From: an uncultured Pedobacter sp.
GTDB taxonomy: Bacteria > Bacteroidota > Bacteroidia > Sphingobacteriales > Sphingobacteriaceae
Reading direction: 5' to 3'
Length of the DNA: 12,225 nucleotides
NCBI GenBank assembly: GCA_946478755.1
Contig: CAMLDJ010000158.1
Location: forward strand, 1 to 12,225
The translations under genes and the position numbers were made by a program. The notes under the pieces are model-generated. The model had not been told where the DNA came from. It was given only the letters and a program-made list of their open reading frames with translations, and did not search any database. Numbering within the stretch: the stretch's first letter is position 1; every line of letters starts with the position of its first letter. Shown one piece after another: positions 1 through 8,819 of this stretch.

Positions 1-15
1 AAATTAATTAATGTT

Positions 16-3000
16 ATGAACAAAAATTCTACTCACTATGTGCAGTTCAGAAAACCGTTTAAATATCTTGCGTATGCGCTGGTAGTGGTTTTTATGCAAT
101 TGCCTCAAATGCTAAGCGCGGGTACCGGGCCGGTCGCTGGCAGCCTGTTTTTTCAGGAAACAGTTACGGTAAAGGGGACCGTTAAAGATGCCGGTGACGG
201 GCAGCCCTTACCCGGAGTTACGATTTCCGATAATCAACGGAAAGTTTTAGGTGTAACGGATGTGAATGGTGCTTTCAGTGTAAAGGTGGTGAAAGGAACT
301 GAAATTTCTTTTAGCATGCTTGGTTATACGCAGGCTAAACGTACCGTTACAGGTGCAACGAACGCGATGGCTGTGAATATGAGCAGCTCAAGTTCTGATC
401 TTAATGAGGTCATAGTGACGGCCTTAGGCATTAAAAGGGAAGAGAAATCGTTAGGTTATAGTACCACTACTGTAAAAGGGGAAGATCTGACCGGAGCGTT
501 GTCTAACAACTGGACTGATGCTTTATCTGGAAAGGTAGCGGGCTTGAACCTGGTACGATCTAATGGTGGGCCAGGTGGTTCCAATAAAATTATTCTTCGT
601 GGGGAAAACAACTTAAGTGGAGGCAACGATGCTTTGATAGTCGTAGACGGGGTTGTAATTAACCAGGGAAGTGGTCGTTCCACAGGGTATGGTGAGAAGG
701 GTTATCTTGCTGAAGAGACCCCTGTAGATTTTGGTAGTGGACTTGGAGATATTAACCCGGAAGATATTGAGTCTGTTAGTGTGCTTAAAGGGCCAGGTGC
801 GGCTGCGTTATATGGCCAGCGGGGAGCGAACGGTGCTATTATCATCACAACGAAATCTGGGAAGGCAAATCAAAAGGGAATTGGTGTATCATTCAATTCA
901 AATTTCTCTTCGGAAATGATAAATCGTTGGCCTGAGCTTCAATACGAATATGGGCAGGGAGATGATGGAGTAAACTATTATTCTTACAATGCGTCTGCCG
1001 ATGGTGCCAGCACCAGAAGTACCAGTTCTGCATGGGGAGCGAAGTTTGATGGACAAATGTACTATCAGTATGATCCGATCACTCATACGCAAGCTAAGGA
1101 AAGAACACCATGGGTTCCATATAAAAATGGTTCCAGACGTTTCTTCAAAACTGGTAATACGTTTACAAACAGTTTAACAATAGATGGCGGTAGTGATAAA
1201 ACAACGGCGCGTTTCTCTTTTACAAACGTAGACAATACCTGGATTATACCAAATACAGGGTACAAAAGAAATTCAGTTGCACTTTCTGTAAATCAGAAAG
1301 TAACAGACAAGCTGCAAATTGCTGCGAAGGTTAATTATAACAATAAATGGAGTGACAATTTACCTTCTACAGGTTACAATAACCAATCTATCATGTATTG
1401 GTACCTGTTCTGGGAGCCAAATGCCAATATTGATTGGTTAAAAGATTACTGGATGCCTGGCAAAGAGCATATTACGCAAAGTTATCCTTTTAGCTCTTAC
1501 CCGGATAATCCGTATCTGATTGCGAATCAGATGTTGAATAAGTCGAACCGTCACGGTATTACCGGAAATGTTCAGGCCACATATAATTTTACAAAAGACC
1601 TGTCATTAATGGTTAGAACATCACTGGATCTTGCGAATGAGCAAAGATCACAACAGCGGCCATACGATACAGAAAAATTTAAGAAGGGGATGTTCCGTAC
1701 TCAAGCCATTACCTCGCAGGAAGTGAATAGCGATTTCTTGCTCAGGTATAATAAAAAGGTTAATCAGGATATCACTATTAGTGCGAGTGCGGGTGGATCT
1801 CAGCTTAGGAATCATTATAATAAAGACGAGAACAGAGCGGACTCTTTATTGTATCCAGGTGTATACACATTGGCTAATGCTGCTGGTATTTTACTGCCTT
1901 TTCCTTACAGAAGTGAATATTCTATTAATAGTGTGTACGGACTAGTTACGTCTAGTTATAAGGATTTCTTGTTTTTAGACTTAACGGCAAGAAATGACTG
2001 GAGTAGCATTTTAGCAACGCCAACAAACACGGATAATGTGTCGTTCTTTTACCCTTCTGCAAATGCGAGTTTCATTTTGTCTGAGGTTGTTAAAATGCCA
2101 AAGGCAATTTCTTATGCAAAGATACGGGCTTCTGTTGCAGGAGTAGGAAGTGGTGAAACTACACCATACAGAACTGCTTACTCTTATACATCAATAAAAA
2201 CTTTCCCTGGTGGACTGTCTAACCCAACAACGTTGCCGAACCCTGAATTGAAGTCATTGTTTACGATGAGTTACGAAGTGGGTGCTGATGTAAGACTCTT
2301 AAATAATCGGATAGGATTTGACGTTACTTTATACAAAGGGAACACCCGAGATCAGTTACTGACTTCAACGGTTGATGCTGCTTCAGGTTATAGATCTATA
2401 GTTGTTAACGCGGGCTTGGTAACTAATAAAGGAATTGAGATTGCAGCCAACGGATCTCCGTTTAAGAGCAAAAATGGCTTCAACTGGTCAGTGAATACAA
2501 CCTTTGCCGCTAATTCAAATGAGGTTGTAGAACTAACTGATGATTTGGATCAGCTGATTTTGCAAAATGGTCCGGGAAGCCGTGGTGCTATCATTGCTAT
2601 TCCCGGCGGTAGCATGGGAGACCTTTACGGAAGAGGCTACGAAAGAGCTCCTGACGGTCAGATCATTTATGAAAATGGATTGCCGGTGGTAAGTACTGAC
2701 ATGAAGTATATTGGTAATACCAACCCTAAATGGAAAGCGAGTTTAGGTAACACGTTTAGCTACAAACAATTTTCATTAAATGTCCTGGTTGATGCACAGT
2801 ATGGTGCAGTAGGTTATTCTTTATCAGCAGCTACACTTGCTGAGCAGGGTAAAACGGTGAATACGCTTCCTGGAAGATACAACGGTATTATTGGTAATGG
2901 CGTAATTAGAAACCCTGATGGTACTTTCAGGCCAAATGATGTGGTTGAAAAAAATGCCTGGACTTATTATAACACCCATTTCGGTCGTGATAACGTAGAA

Positions 3001-3261
3001 GGTACGACTTACTCAACAGATTTTTTCAAATTAAGAGAAGCTCGTTTTGATTATAAACTATCGAAGAAACTGGTTACGAAGCTTGGCCTGCAAAGAGCAG
3101 CAGTAGGGGTTTATGGGCGTGATTTATTAACCATCACAAAATGGCCGGTATTTGATCCGGAGTTTGGTACACTTAATAACGGTGATATCAACAAAGGTTT
3201 TGAATACGGACAATTCCCTTCTACAAGATCATTTGGCGTTAACTTGGTTGTTGGATTTTAA
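16..3261 (+). CDS. SusC/RagA-like TonB-dependent outer-membrane transporter
   Basis: This is the outer-membrane, TonB-energised channel of a SusCD pair, which imports ligands too large for porins. The protein has 1081 residues, normal for the family. An N-terminal hydrophobic export signal (about residues 15-35) is followed by a carboxypeptidase-regulatory-like domain (about 51-122, with GTVKDAGDGQPLPGVTI). A TonB-box-like stretch follows (LNEVIVTALG, 129-138), then the plug domain (about 145-283, including ALIVVDGVVI and LKGPGAAALYGQRGANG). The rest is a long beta-barrel ending in the C-terminal phenylalanine expected of a BAM-recognised outer-membrane protein (GVNLVVGF). There is no STN domain, so it is not the type that signals to an anti-sigma factor. 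The ATG at 16 is chosen because an ATG at 11 meets a stop after two codons. Family membership is certain. The substrate cannot be read from the sequence; downstream phosphoester genes suggest a phosphodiester-containing ligand rather than a plain glycan. Confidence 0.96.
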   Translation: MNKNSTHYVQFRKPFKYLAYALVVVFMQLPQMLSAGTGPVAGSLFFQETVTVKGTVKDAGDGQPLPGVTISDNQRKVLGVTDVNGAFSVKVVKGTEISFSMLGYTQAKRTVTGATNAMAVNMSSSSSDLNEVIVTALGIKREEKSLGYSTTTVKGEDLTGALSNNWTDALSGKVAGLNLVRSNGGPGGSNKIILRGENNLSGGNDALIVVDGVVINQGSGRSTGYGEKGYLAEETPVDFGSGLGDINPEDIESVSVLKGPGAAALYGQRGANGAIIITTKSGKANQKGIGVSFNSNFSSEMINRWPELQYEYGQGDDGVNYYSYNASADGASTRSTSSAWGAKFDGQMYYQYDPITHTQAKERTPWVPYKNGSRRFFKTGNTFTNSLTIDGGSDKTTARFSFTNVDNTWIIPNTGYKRNSVALSVNQKVTDKLQIAAKVNYNNKWSDNLPSTGYNNQSIMYWYLFWEPNANIDWLKDYWMPGKEHITQSYPFSSYPDNPYLIANQMLNKSNRHGITGNVQATYNFTKDLSLMVRTSLDLANEQRSQQRPYDTEKFKKGMFRTQAITSQEVNSDFLLRYNKKVNQDITISASAGGSQLRNHYNKDENRADSLLYPGVYTLANAAGILLPFPYRSEYSINSVYGLVTSSYKDFLFLDLTARNDWSSILATPTNTDNVSFFYPSANASFILSEVVKMPKAISYAKIRASVAGVGSGETTPYRTAYSYTSIKTFPGGLSNPTTLPNPELKSLFTMSYEVGADVRLLNNRIGFDVTLYKGNTRDQLLTSTVDAASGYRSIVVNAGLVTNKGIEIAANGSPFKSKNGFNWSVNTTFAANSNEVVELTDDLDQLILQNGPGSRGAIIAIPGGSMGDLYGRGYERAPDGQIIYENGLPVVSTDMKYIGNTNPKWKASLGNTFSYKQFSLNVLVDAQYGAVGYSLSAATLAEQGKTVNTLPGRYNGIIGNGVIRNPDGTFRPNDVVEKNAWTYYNTHFGRDNVEGTTYSTDFFKLREARFDYKLSKKLVTKLGLQRAAVGVYGRDLLTITKWPVFDPEFGTLNNGDINKGFEYGQFPSTRSFGVNLVVGF

Positions 3262-3271
3262 GCTAGAAAAA

Positions 3272-4729
3272 ATGAAAAACAATAAATATATATATATAAT
3301 GCTTACTGCAGTGGTTGGATTTTCCAGCACTATGGTATCCTGCAAAAAGAATTTTAAAGAAATCAATACAGATCCAAATACAAGTGCAGTTGCTTTGCCT
3401 CAAGCCTTGTTAGCTCCGGCAATTACCAGCGTAGTTTCTGCAAATATGAACCGTAGTCAGCGTGTAAACAACGAGCTGATGCAGGTGACCGTAAATATGG
3501 GGGATACAGAGGGTAAGATTTTTAGATATGATATCCGTACGGGAGAAGCTGACTACCTGTGGAATGCCTGGTATATCCAGCTGACTAACTTTAAGAATAT
3601 ATATAAAGGAGGCGAAGACAATCTGAACAGTTCTTATAAAGCGGTCGCTTTAATTTGCCAGGCTTGGATTTATTCGCTTTTAACTGATACCTATGGGGAT
3701 GTGCCATTTTCGGAATCTAACAAAGGTAAAGAGAATTTAATTACCCCTAAATTTGATCGTCAACAGGATATTTACGCAGGTATTTTTCAAATGCTTGATG
3801 AAGCAAATACGCTATTGAAAGAAGGTGGAAATGCTGCAAATACACTTGCTTCTTCTAGTGATCCGATATTTTCAGGTTCACGTGAAAAATGGAGAAAATT
3901 TGGAAACTCTCTGGCCTTGAGGTTACTTTTAAGGGTATCTAAAGCTGATCCTGCAGCAATTGATCAAATCAAAACTATGGTAGAAACTAAACCTGCTGAT
4001 TATCCAATTATGACCAGCAATGATGATTCTGCTATATTAAGATGGACAGGATCTACGCCTTATACCTCGCCATTTGCGACCTGGAGACCCGGCGATTGGT
4101 ATGGGCCTAAATTAGCGAGTTTCTTTGTAGATAATTTAAATGAGAGAAGTGATCCAAGAATCCAGAAGTGGGCAACGTTATTTGAAGGTGAATATGCGGG
4201 TATACCAAGTGGATACGCTCCTGGTGATGAGCCAAATGGTAAGTCATCATTTCCAACCTCACTTCAGGTTGAGCCGCTGTTAGGTAACATCATGAATTAT
4301 GGCGAACTCCAATTAATTCTGGCTGAAGCGGCTGCTAATGATTGGATTAACAAGCCGGCAAAGACTTATTATGAACAGGGTGCTACGGCTGGTATTACTT
4401 TGTGGGGATATGAGGTGCCTGCCAATTATTTTACGTTTGCCAAGGTGAAATGGGATGATAATTACCCAATTGAGCAGAAAATGGAATTGATCCATATTCA
4501 GAAATATTATGCTATGTTCTTTACTGATCTTCAGCAATGGTTTGAAAATCGCCGTACAACTTATCCGACTTTGCCAGTAGGTGCTGGGTTACAAAATGAA
4601 AAGGTTATGCCTGCAAGATTAAACTATCCTGTCTATGTGCAGTCTGCGAATGGTAAAAATTATAAAGATGCTGTAGCGATACAGGGACCAGATGTTATTT
4701 CTACCCAGGTTTGGTGGCAAAAGCCTTAA
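3272..4729 (+). CDS. SusD-like surface lipoprotein (SusD-like_2 type)
   Basis: This is the ligand-binding lid partner of the upstream SusC-like channel, a lipoprotein of 485 residues. The signal peptide ends in a lipobox-like MVSC with Cys24, and a lysine-rich start of the mature protein (CKKNFKE) follows. Family motifs are FKEINTDPN (28-36), LTDTYGDVPFSES (137-149) and SREKWRKFGNSLALRLLLR (203-221), the last being the typical helix of SusD/RagB proteins. The architecture fits the SusD-like_2 subgroup better than classical SusD, but I could not run a profile search. The frame is open back to 3152 inside susC. I chose the ATG at 3272 because it lies 10 bp after the susC stop, follows an A-rich leader and directly begins a lipoprotein signal peptide. 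The close spacing implies co-transcription with the SusC gene. The ligand is unknown. Confidence 0.94.
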   Translation: MKNNKYIYIMLTAVVGFSSTMVSCKKNFKEINTDPNTSAVALPQALLAPAITSVVSANMNRSQRVNNELMQVTVNMGDTEGKIFRYDIRTGEADYLWNAWYIQLTNFKNIYKGGEDNLNSSYKAVALICQAWIYSLLTDTYGDVPFSESNKGKENLITPKFDRQQDIYAGIFQMLDEANTLLKEGGNAANTLASSSDPIFSGSREKWRKFGNSLALRLLLRVSKADPAAIDQIKTMVETKPADYPIMTSNDDSAILRWTGSTPYTSPFATWRPGDWYGPKLASFFVDNLNERSDPRIQKWATLFEGEYAGIPSGYAPGDEPNGKSSFPTSLQVEPLLGNIMNYGELQLILAEAAANDWINKPAKTYYEQGATAGITLWGYEVPANYFTFAKVKWDDNYPIEQKMELIHIQKYYAMFFTDLQQWFENRRTTYPTLPVGAGLQNEKVMPARLNYPVYVQSANGKNYKDAVAIQGPDVISTQVWWQKP

Positions 4730-4759
4730 CGGATCATTTTAATCATAAATTTCAATAAG

Positions 4760-6316
4760 ATGAAAAAGATATTTTATTTACTGTTACTATCCTTTGCAGT
4801 GCTTTCTGCCTGTAAAAAAAATGACTACGCCGCGGGGGTACTCAGTCCTGTTACCAGTTTGGAAGACGTTCGCAATCTATATAAGGGCTCTGACGTTACG
4901 GTAACCCCGGAATTATTAAACAGCGCACATCAGGTTGTTGGTGTGGTAATTTCTGATTTTAGCTCAGGAAATTCACCAGAAGGTGTTTTGGTGATTCAGA
5001 ACAATAGAAACAAAAGAATCAGGGGTATTGCCATTTCTCTTGGCAGTGCAGCTGCAAACTATCTGCCGGGTGATTCATTGAAAGTAAATCTTGATGGAAG
5101 TATCTTGAAAAAGATAAACGGATCTCTTCAATTAACCGGAATTACAGAAGCTGGAATTGAAAAACTGTCATCTGGAAATGCAACTGCTGTACAATCAGTA
5201 AGTACGTTGACGATCAATGCTAACCCAGGGCTTTATGAAAGTACCCTGGTGCTAATTGGTGGTGGTAACTTTACTCCGAGTCCGGCTGTTGGAGAAACTT
5301 TTGCAGGAGATAAGACTTTAGTGAACGGCACAAACAGTGTAATGTTGCATACTGAAAGTAGTGCTGATTATGCTGGAGAGTTGTTGCCTTTAACGGTTAA
5401 TGCTACTGGAATTGCTCATTTGAGCCAGGCTGAAAACGGTACCGAACAAGTAAACGTCTGGCCAAGAAGCTTTGAAGATATAGTGGATATCAGTGATCCT
5501 GTAATTGATCCGGTTGCCTCAAAAGATAAAATTCTCATTACCGGATACGTTAATAATAGCAATGGTGGCGATGGTAACAACGAATATATTCAGTTGATTG
5601 CTACACAAGATGTAGATTTCTCGAAAACTCCATTTTCATTAGTTACCTGTACCAATGCAGGAACTGCAGTACCTAATAAGGGAGAAGCTCCAGGCGCTGG
5701 TTGGGTTACCGGCGGAGGAAGAACTTATAAATTTAATTTGAATGCAGGCGTGGTTAAGAAAGGCGAGTTCTTTTATGTTGGAGGTAGCAATAAGCGGATT
5801 AATGGAGCTAACTCAACTGATATTAGTGGCTCGAAATGGATCAGATCAATAACTTATACATCAAATGCAGGTGACAACGGAGTGGGCGACAAAAGTTCCG
5901 GTCTATTTCCAAATAGTGGTAACGCGGGGGGGATTGCAATTTTTGCAGGAACCAATATTAAAGAAGAAACACCACCCCTCGATGTCGTCTTTTTTGGTGG
6001 AACGGGTACAACCACAATTGTAGATGTGGTAAATGGAAGAGGTTATAGAATAGCGGATAATGATCATTATCATGCTATTGAAGAAGGGACTGCTAATGCC
6101 CAGCCATTCTTCTATCAGGGAACAAACCTGTATGTTATTCCTCATTATTCAGGAACAGAAGCTGATAAAGGTTTCTTTGTTAAGTTAGGAGGTGTGTTTA
6201 ATACAACGACTAAAACATGGGCAACGGAAAGAGGAAGTGTAAATTATGGAATGACGATGACTACACTTTTACCTGAAATTGAAACGGGAAGTGATGTGAC
6301 TATGCTTTCTGAATAA
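4760..6316 (+). CDS. Lipoprotein with DUF5689-like N-terminus and lamin-tail-like C-terminus
   Basis: This is a predicted outer-membrane lipoprotein of 518 residues with lipobox LSAC (Cys18). Residues about 35-243 resemble DUF5689, a beta-rich region often encoded next to SusCD pairs in Bacteroidota. Visible landmarks are the early VVGVVISD strand (59-66), the middle YLPGDSLKVNLDG (101-113) typical of an OB-like fold, and the closing VNVWPRSFEDIVD (231-243). After a short linker, residues about 257-500 begin with ILITGYVNNSNGGDGNNEYIQL, which looks like a lamin-tail/LTD-type beta-sandwich; there are no obvious catalytic motifs. It starts 30 bp after the SusD stop and is followed directly by a hairpin terminator, so it is probably the third and last gene of the uptake transcript. 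A role as an accessory surface ligand-binding protein is inferred from position. An undetected enzymatic activity in the C-terminal half cannot be excluded. Confidence 0.85.
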   Translation: MKKIFYLLLLSFAVLSACKKNDYAAGVLSPVTSLEDVRNLYKGSDVTVTPELLNSAHQVVGVVISDFSSGNSPEGVLVIQNNRNKRIRGIAISLGSAAANYLPGDSLKVNLDGSILKKINGSLQLTGITEAGIEKLSSGNATAVQSVSTLTINANPGLYESTLVLIGGGNFTPSPAVGETFAGDKTLVNGTNSVMLHTESSADYAGELLPLTVNATGIAHLSQAENGTEQVNVWPRSFEDIVDISDPVIDPVASKDKILITGYVNNSNGGDGNNEYIQLIATQDVDFSKTPFSLVTCTNAGTAVPNKGEAPGAGWVTGGGRTYKFNLNAGVVKKGEFFYVGGSNKRINGANSTDISGSKWIRSITYTSNAGDNGVGDKSSGLFPNSGNAGGIAIFAGTNIKEETPPLDVVFFGGTGTTTIVDVVNGRGYRIADNDHYHAIEEGTANAQPFFYQGTNLYVIPHYSGTEADKGFFVKLGGVFNTTTKTWATERGSVNYGMTMTTLLPEIETGSDVTMLSE

Positions 6317-6327
6317 AGCAAAACGAT

Positions 6328-6360
6328 AAAAGTGTCTGACTAAAAAAGTCGGACACTTTT
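6328..6360 (+). terminator. Rho-independent terminator after the uptake genes
   Basis: A 13-bp stem is visible: the left arm at 6328-6340 (AAAAGTGTCTGAC) pairs with the right arm at 6348-6360 (GTCGGACACTTTT), with one G-U wobble and a 7-nt A-rich loop. The arm starts in an A run and ends in a T run, so it could stop transcription in either direction. It lies 12 bp after the DUF5689-protein stop and 33 bp before the phosphoesterase start. It therefore separates the uptake genes from the enzyme genes, or reduces read-through between them. Confidence 0.82.
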
Positions 6361-6393
6361 GTGATTTTACAAGATATTATCAGATAAAAAAGA

Positions 6394-7806
6394 ATGAATA
6401 GAAGATCCTTTTTACAAAGCGTTGGTTTTATAACCGGTAGTGCATTTATCAGCCTCCAGACTAATGCATATGACAAACTAAGCCGGAGTAAAAACATAAA
6501 AGGCCGTGTAACCGATGGTAAAAAAGGCTTGGCAAATGTTGCAATCTCCGACGGTTATACGGTTGTTTTAACCGATGCCAAAGGAAATTATAGTATTGAT
6601 ACAAATGACAAGGCTACCAATATATTCATGAGTACGCCTGCCGGTTATGAGTTTAAAACTGACTACCACGTAGCAAGGCAATATGAAACTCTGGGCAGTC
6701 GGAACGAATACGATTTTACACTTAAAGCCCTTAAAAGAAATGACAACAAGCATAATTTTATCATCTGGGCTGATCCGCAGGTTAAAAATAAGAAGGATGT
6801 AAAGCAAATGATGGATACTGCGGTGCCGGATGTCCAGCAATTGGTTAAATCGATGGGACCCGATGCCCTGGTACACGGTGTTGGCGTGGGTGACCTGGTG
6901 TGGGACAACCATGCTCTTTTCCCTGATTATAACCAAGCGGTTGCACAAATGGGCATCCCCTTTTTCCAGGCCCTGGGCAACCACGATCAGGATTACAGAA
7001 TGGGTGGTGATGAAACAGCTGATAAAACATTTAAAGAGATATACGGACCTACTTACTATTCCTTTAACCGGGGGAAGGCACACTATGTAGTACTGGATGA
7101 TGTACGCTATCTCGGAGTAGAACGTACTTATGACGGTTACATCATGGAAAATCAGTTAAGCTGGCTTGCCCAGGATCTGAAATATGTCGATAAAGATCGG
7201 CTGCTGATCATTTGCCTGCATATCCCGGTACATAATGCGGTTAAAAATAATACCGCGCTTTATGCCTTGCTGGAAGGTTATAAGAATGTTCATATCATGT
7301 CGGGCCATACTCATTATAACGTCAATAACATCACTAATGGCATCTATGAACATAATCATGGAACTGTTTGTGGTGCCTGGTGGACAGGCCCGATTTGCAA
7401 TGACGGCACTCCAAGGGGCTACGGTGTTTACGAGGTGAATGGTACCGAACTGAAATGGTATTATAAATCAACTGGTTTTGACAGAACTAAGCAGTTAAGT
7501 GTTTACACGGAGGAATTAACCAATCAGAAACGTTTGATTGTGAACGTGTGGAATTGGGATCCTGAATGGAAAGTGGAGTACTTTTTAGATGATAAACCAA
7601 TGGGGGCACCTGAACAGCAAAAAGGATTTGATCCCTTGGCTGTAAAGTTGTATAAGGGCGATAAAATGCCGGTTACCAGATCTTTCGCCGAACCGAAAAA
7701 GATGGACCATTTGTTTGTCGCCCACTTTAGTCCCTCAGTTAAAGAAATCAAAGTAACGGCAACAGACCGTTTTGGTGAAAAATACACAGTTATAACACAT
7801 GCTTAA
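6394..7806 (+). CDS. Calcineurin-like metallophosphoesterase with MetallophosN/C-type flanking domains
   Basis: This exported phosphoesterase (470 residues) is predicted to hydrolyse a phosphomono- or diester with a two-metal centre. The N-terminus MNRRSFLQSVGFITGSAF has a twin-arginine motif (R3-R4, then F6-L7), so Tat export to the periplasm is likely. Residues about 35-110 form a small carboxypeptidase-regulatory-like domain (GRVTDGKKGLANVAISDGY), as in MetallophosN. The catalytic core spans about 120-345: WADPQ (D127, Q129), GDLVWD (D167, D171), GNHD (N196, H197, D198), CLHIPVH (H276, H280) and SGHTHYN (H305, H307). The first motif is D-x-Q rather than the usual D-x-H, a variant I associate with this subfamily and do not regard as inactivating. 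Residues about 360-470 form a C-terminal beta domain as in MetallophosC. It begins the second block, 33 bp after the terminator. The natural substrate is unknown; neighbouring GDPD and GlpT genes suggest a lipid- or teichoic-acid-derived phosphoester. Confidence 0.93.
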   Translation: MNRRSFLQSVGFITGSAFISLQTNAYDKLSRSKNIKGRVTDGKKGLANVAISDGYTVVLTDAKGNYSIDTNDKATNIFMSTPAGYEFKTDYHVARQYETLGSRNEYDFTLKALKRNDNKHNFIIWADPQVKNKKDVKQMMDTAVPDVQQLVKSMGPDALVHGVGVGDLVWDNHALFPDYNQAVAQMGIPFFQALGNHDQDYRMGGDETADKTFKEIYGPTYYSFNRGKAHYVVLDDVRYLGVERTYDGYIMENQLSWLAQDLKYVDKDRLLIICLHIPVHNAVKNNTALYALLEGYKNVHIMSGHTHYNVNNITNGIYEHNHGTVCGAWWTGPICNDGTPRGYGVYEVNGTELKWYYKSTGFDRTKQLSVYTEELTNQKRLIVNVWNWDPEWKVEYFLDDKPMGAPEQQKGFDPLAVKLYKGDKMPVTRSFAEPKKMDHLFVAHFSPSVKEIKVTATDRFGEKYTVITHA

Positions 7807-7850
7807 AACAGCGTAGTGCTCTCCTTTTATCAATAGAACCAACCTAAACA

Positions 7851-8819
7851 ATGAAAAGAATTGTAACCTTACTGTTTGCATTGTCCCTTTGGACAATTTC
7901 CTGCTCGTCAAAAAAAGCAGCGGCTGTACCGGATGATCAGAAGACAGCGGTTGACTATAAAAATACCTATCTGATTATTACCGACCAGTCGCAAAACAGA
8001 ATAGCAAGGGTAGATCTGAAAACACAATCTATTGTCTGGGAGTGGCGGGCCGCTACAGGCATTCCTGCAAAAGATATAGCCTGGTTTAGCAACATCAGTG
8101 AAGGGAAGCTGGTATATAATGGAAAATATATGCTGATCACGGCCTCTGGTGGAGGTGTTGCTCTGGTAAGAATTTCAGACAAGGTTACTGTATTCTACTG
8201 CTTTGTGGGTGGAAACACCCATTCAGCCGAAATTTTGCCGGATGGCAATATCGTTGCCGCATCAAGTACCGGAAAAATGCTCACCCTGATCAATGTAAAT
8301 CTGAATGCCTTTCCGGAGAATATTTATAAAAAATCGATGGCCTTGGATGACGCGCATAATGTAGTCTGGGATAAACAGCGTCAGGTGCTTTGGTCAGCAA
8401 ACAAGAATAAACTCGTTGCTTATACATATAATTTCAATTGTAAAGCACCGGATCTGAGTGTAAAAGAAACGATTGATTTGCCTGCAAGCGGGTGTCATGA
8501 TCTGTTCCCTGTATATGGTGAAGATGCATTATGGCTGTCTACCAGTACCAAAGCCTGGAAGGTTGATCTGAAGAGCCGGAATATAAAAGAATCATCGGCC
8601 CTGCCGCGAATTAAAAGTGTTGACTCCGGTCCTGAGGGATATCCTGTGATTACCCTGCAGGGAATAGATACCGACCAGCAATGGTATAACGATAAAATTC
8701 AGGACCTGACCGGTAAAACCATTTTTCAGATGACCGGATTAAAAATGTACAAAGCCAGATGGGAGCTCAAAAATGATTTTAGCTACCCCGCAAATGATGA
8801 AATTAAAACCTGTAATTGA
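7851..8819 (+). CDS. Beta-propeller-like lipoprotein, possibly DUF6528 family
   Basis: The product has 322 residues with a lipoprotein signal (TISC, Cys18) and is predicted to be anchored facing the periplasm or the cell surface. The mature part has repeated short blades in the style of a seven-bladed propeller: YLIITDQSQNRIARVDLKTQ (40-59), LPDGNIVAASSTGKM (129-143), VVWDKQRQVLWSANKNKL (171-188) and DALWLSTSTKAWKVDL (225-240). Histidine-centred blade motifs recur: NTHSAE (H124), DDAHNVVWD (H169) and GCHDLFP (H216). These are regularly spaced and could line the central channel, so an enzymatic or metal-binding role is possible. I associate this architecture with DUF6528 but could not run a profile to confirm it. 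The stop codon overlaps the next start (TGATG), so translation is probably coupled to the GDPD gene and the two products are probably needed together. The function is unknown. Confidence 0.85.
   Translation: MKRIVTLLFALSLWTISCSSKKAAAVPDDQKTAVDYKNTYLIITDQSQNRIARVDLKTQSIVWEWRAATGIPAKDIAWFSNISEGKLVYNGKYMLITASGGGVALVRISDKVTVFYCFVGGNTHSAEILPDGNIVAASSTGKMLTLINVNLNAFPENIYKKSMALDDAHNVVWDKQRQVLWSANKNKLVAYTYNFNCKAPDLSVKETIDLPASGCHDLFPVYGEDALWLSTSTKAWKVDLKSRNIKESSALPRIKSVDSGPEGYPVITLQGIDTDQQWYNDKIQDLTGKTIFQMTGLKMYKARWELKNDFSYPANDEIKTCN

Noticed and set aside
3152..3271. Upstream extension of the SusD reading frame by 40 codons inside susC
   Set aside because: The extension overlaps the conserved susC C-terminus and would bury the lipoprotein signal. 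The ATG at 3272 begins a normal signal peptide.
3287..3298. (TA)6 run in the SusD signal-peptide coding region, considered as a phase-variable repeat
   Set aside because: It is too short to suggest slippage control. It simply encodes alternating Tyr/Ile in a hydrophobic segment of an AT-rich gene.
6568..7083. 171-codon open frame on the minus strand opposite the phosphoesterase gene
   Set aside because: It lies wholly antisense to a gene with clear catalytic motifs, has no recognisable domain, and is cysteine/histidine-rich in the way antisense frames often are.
8816..8818. TTG as an alternative start for the GDPD gene
   Set aside because: It adds one residue directly before an ATG. The ATG at 8819 forms the common TGATG stop-start overlap.
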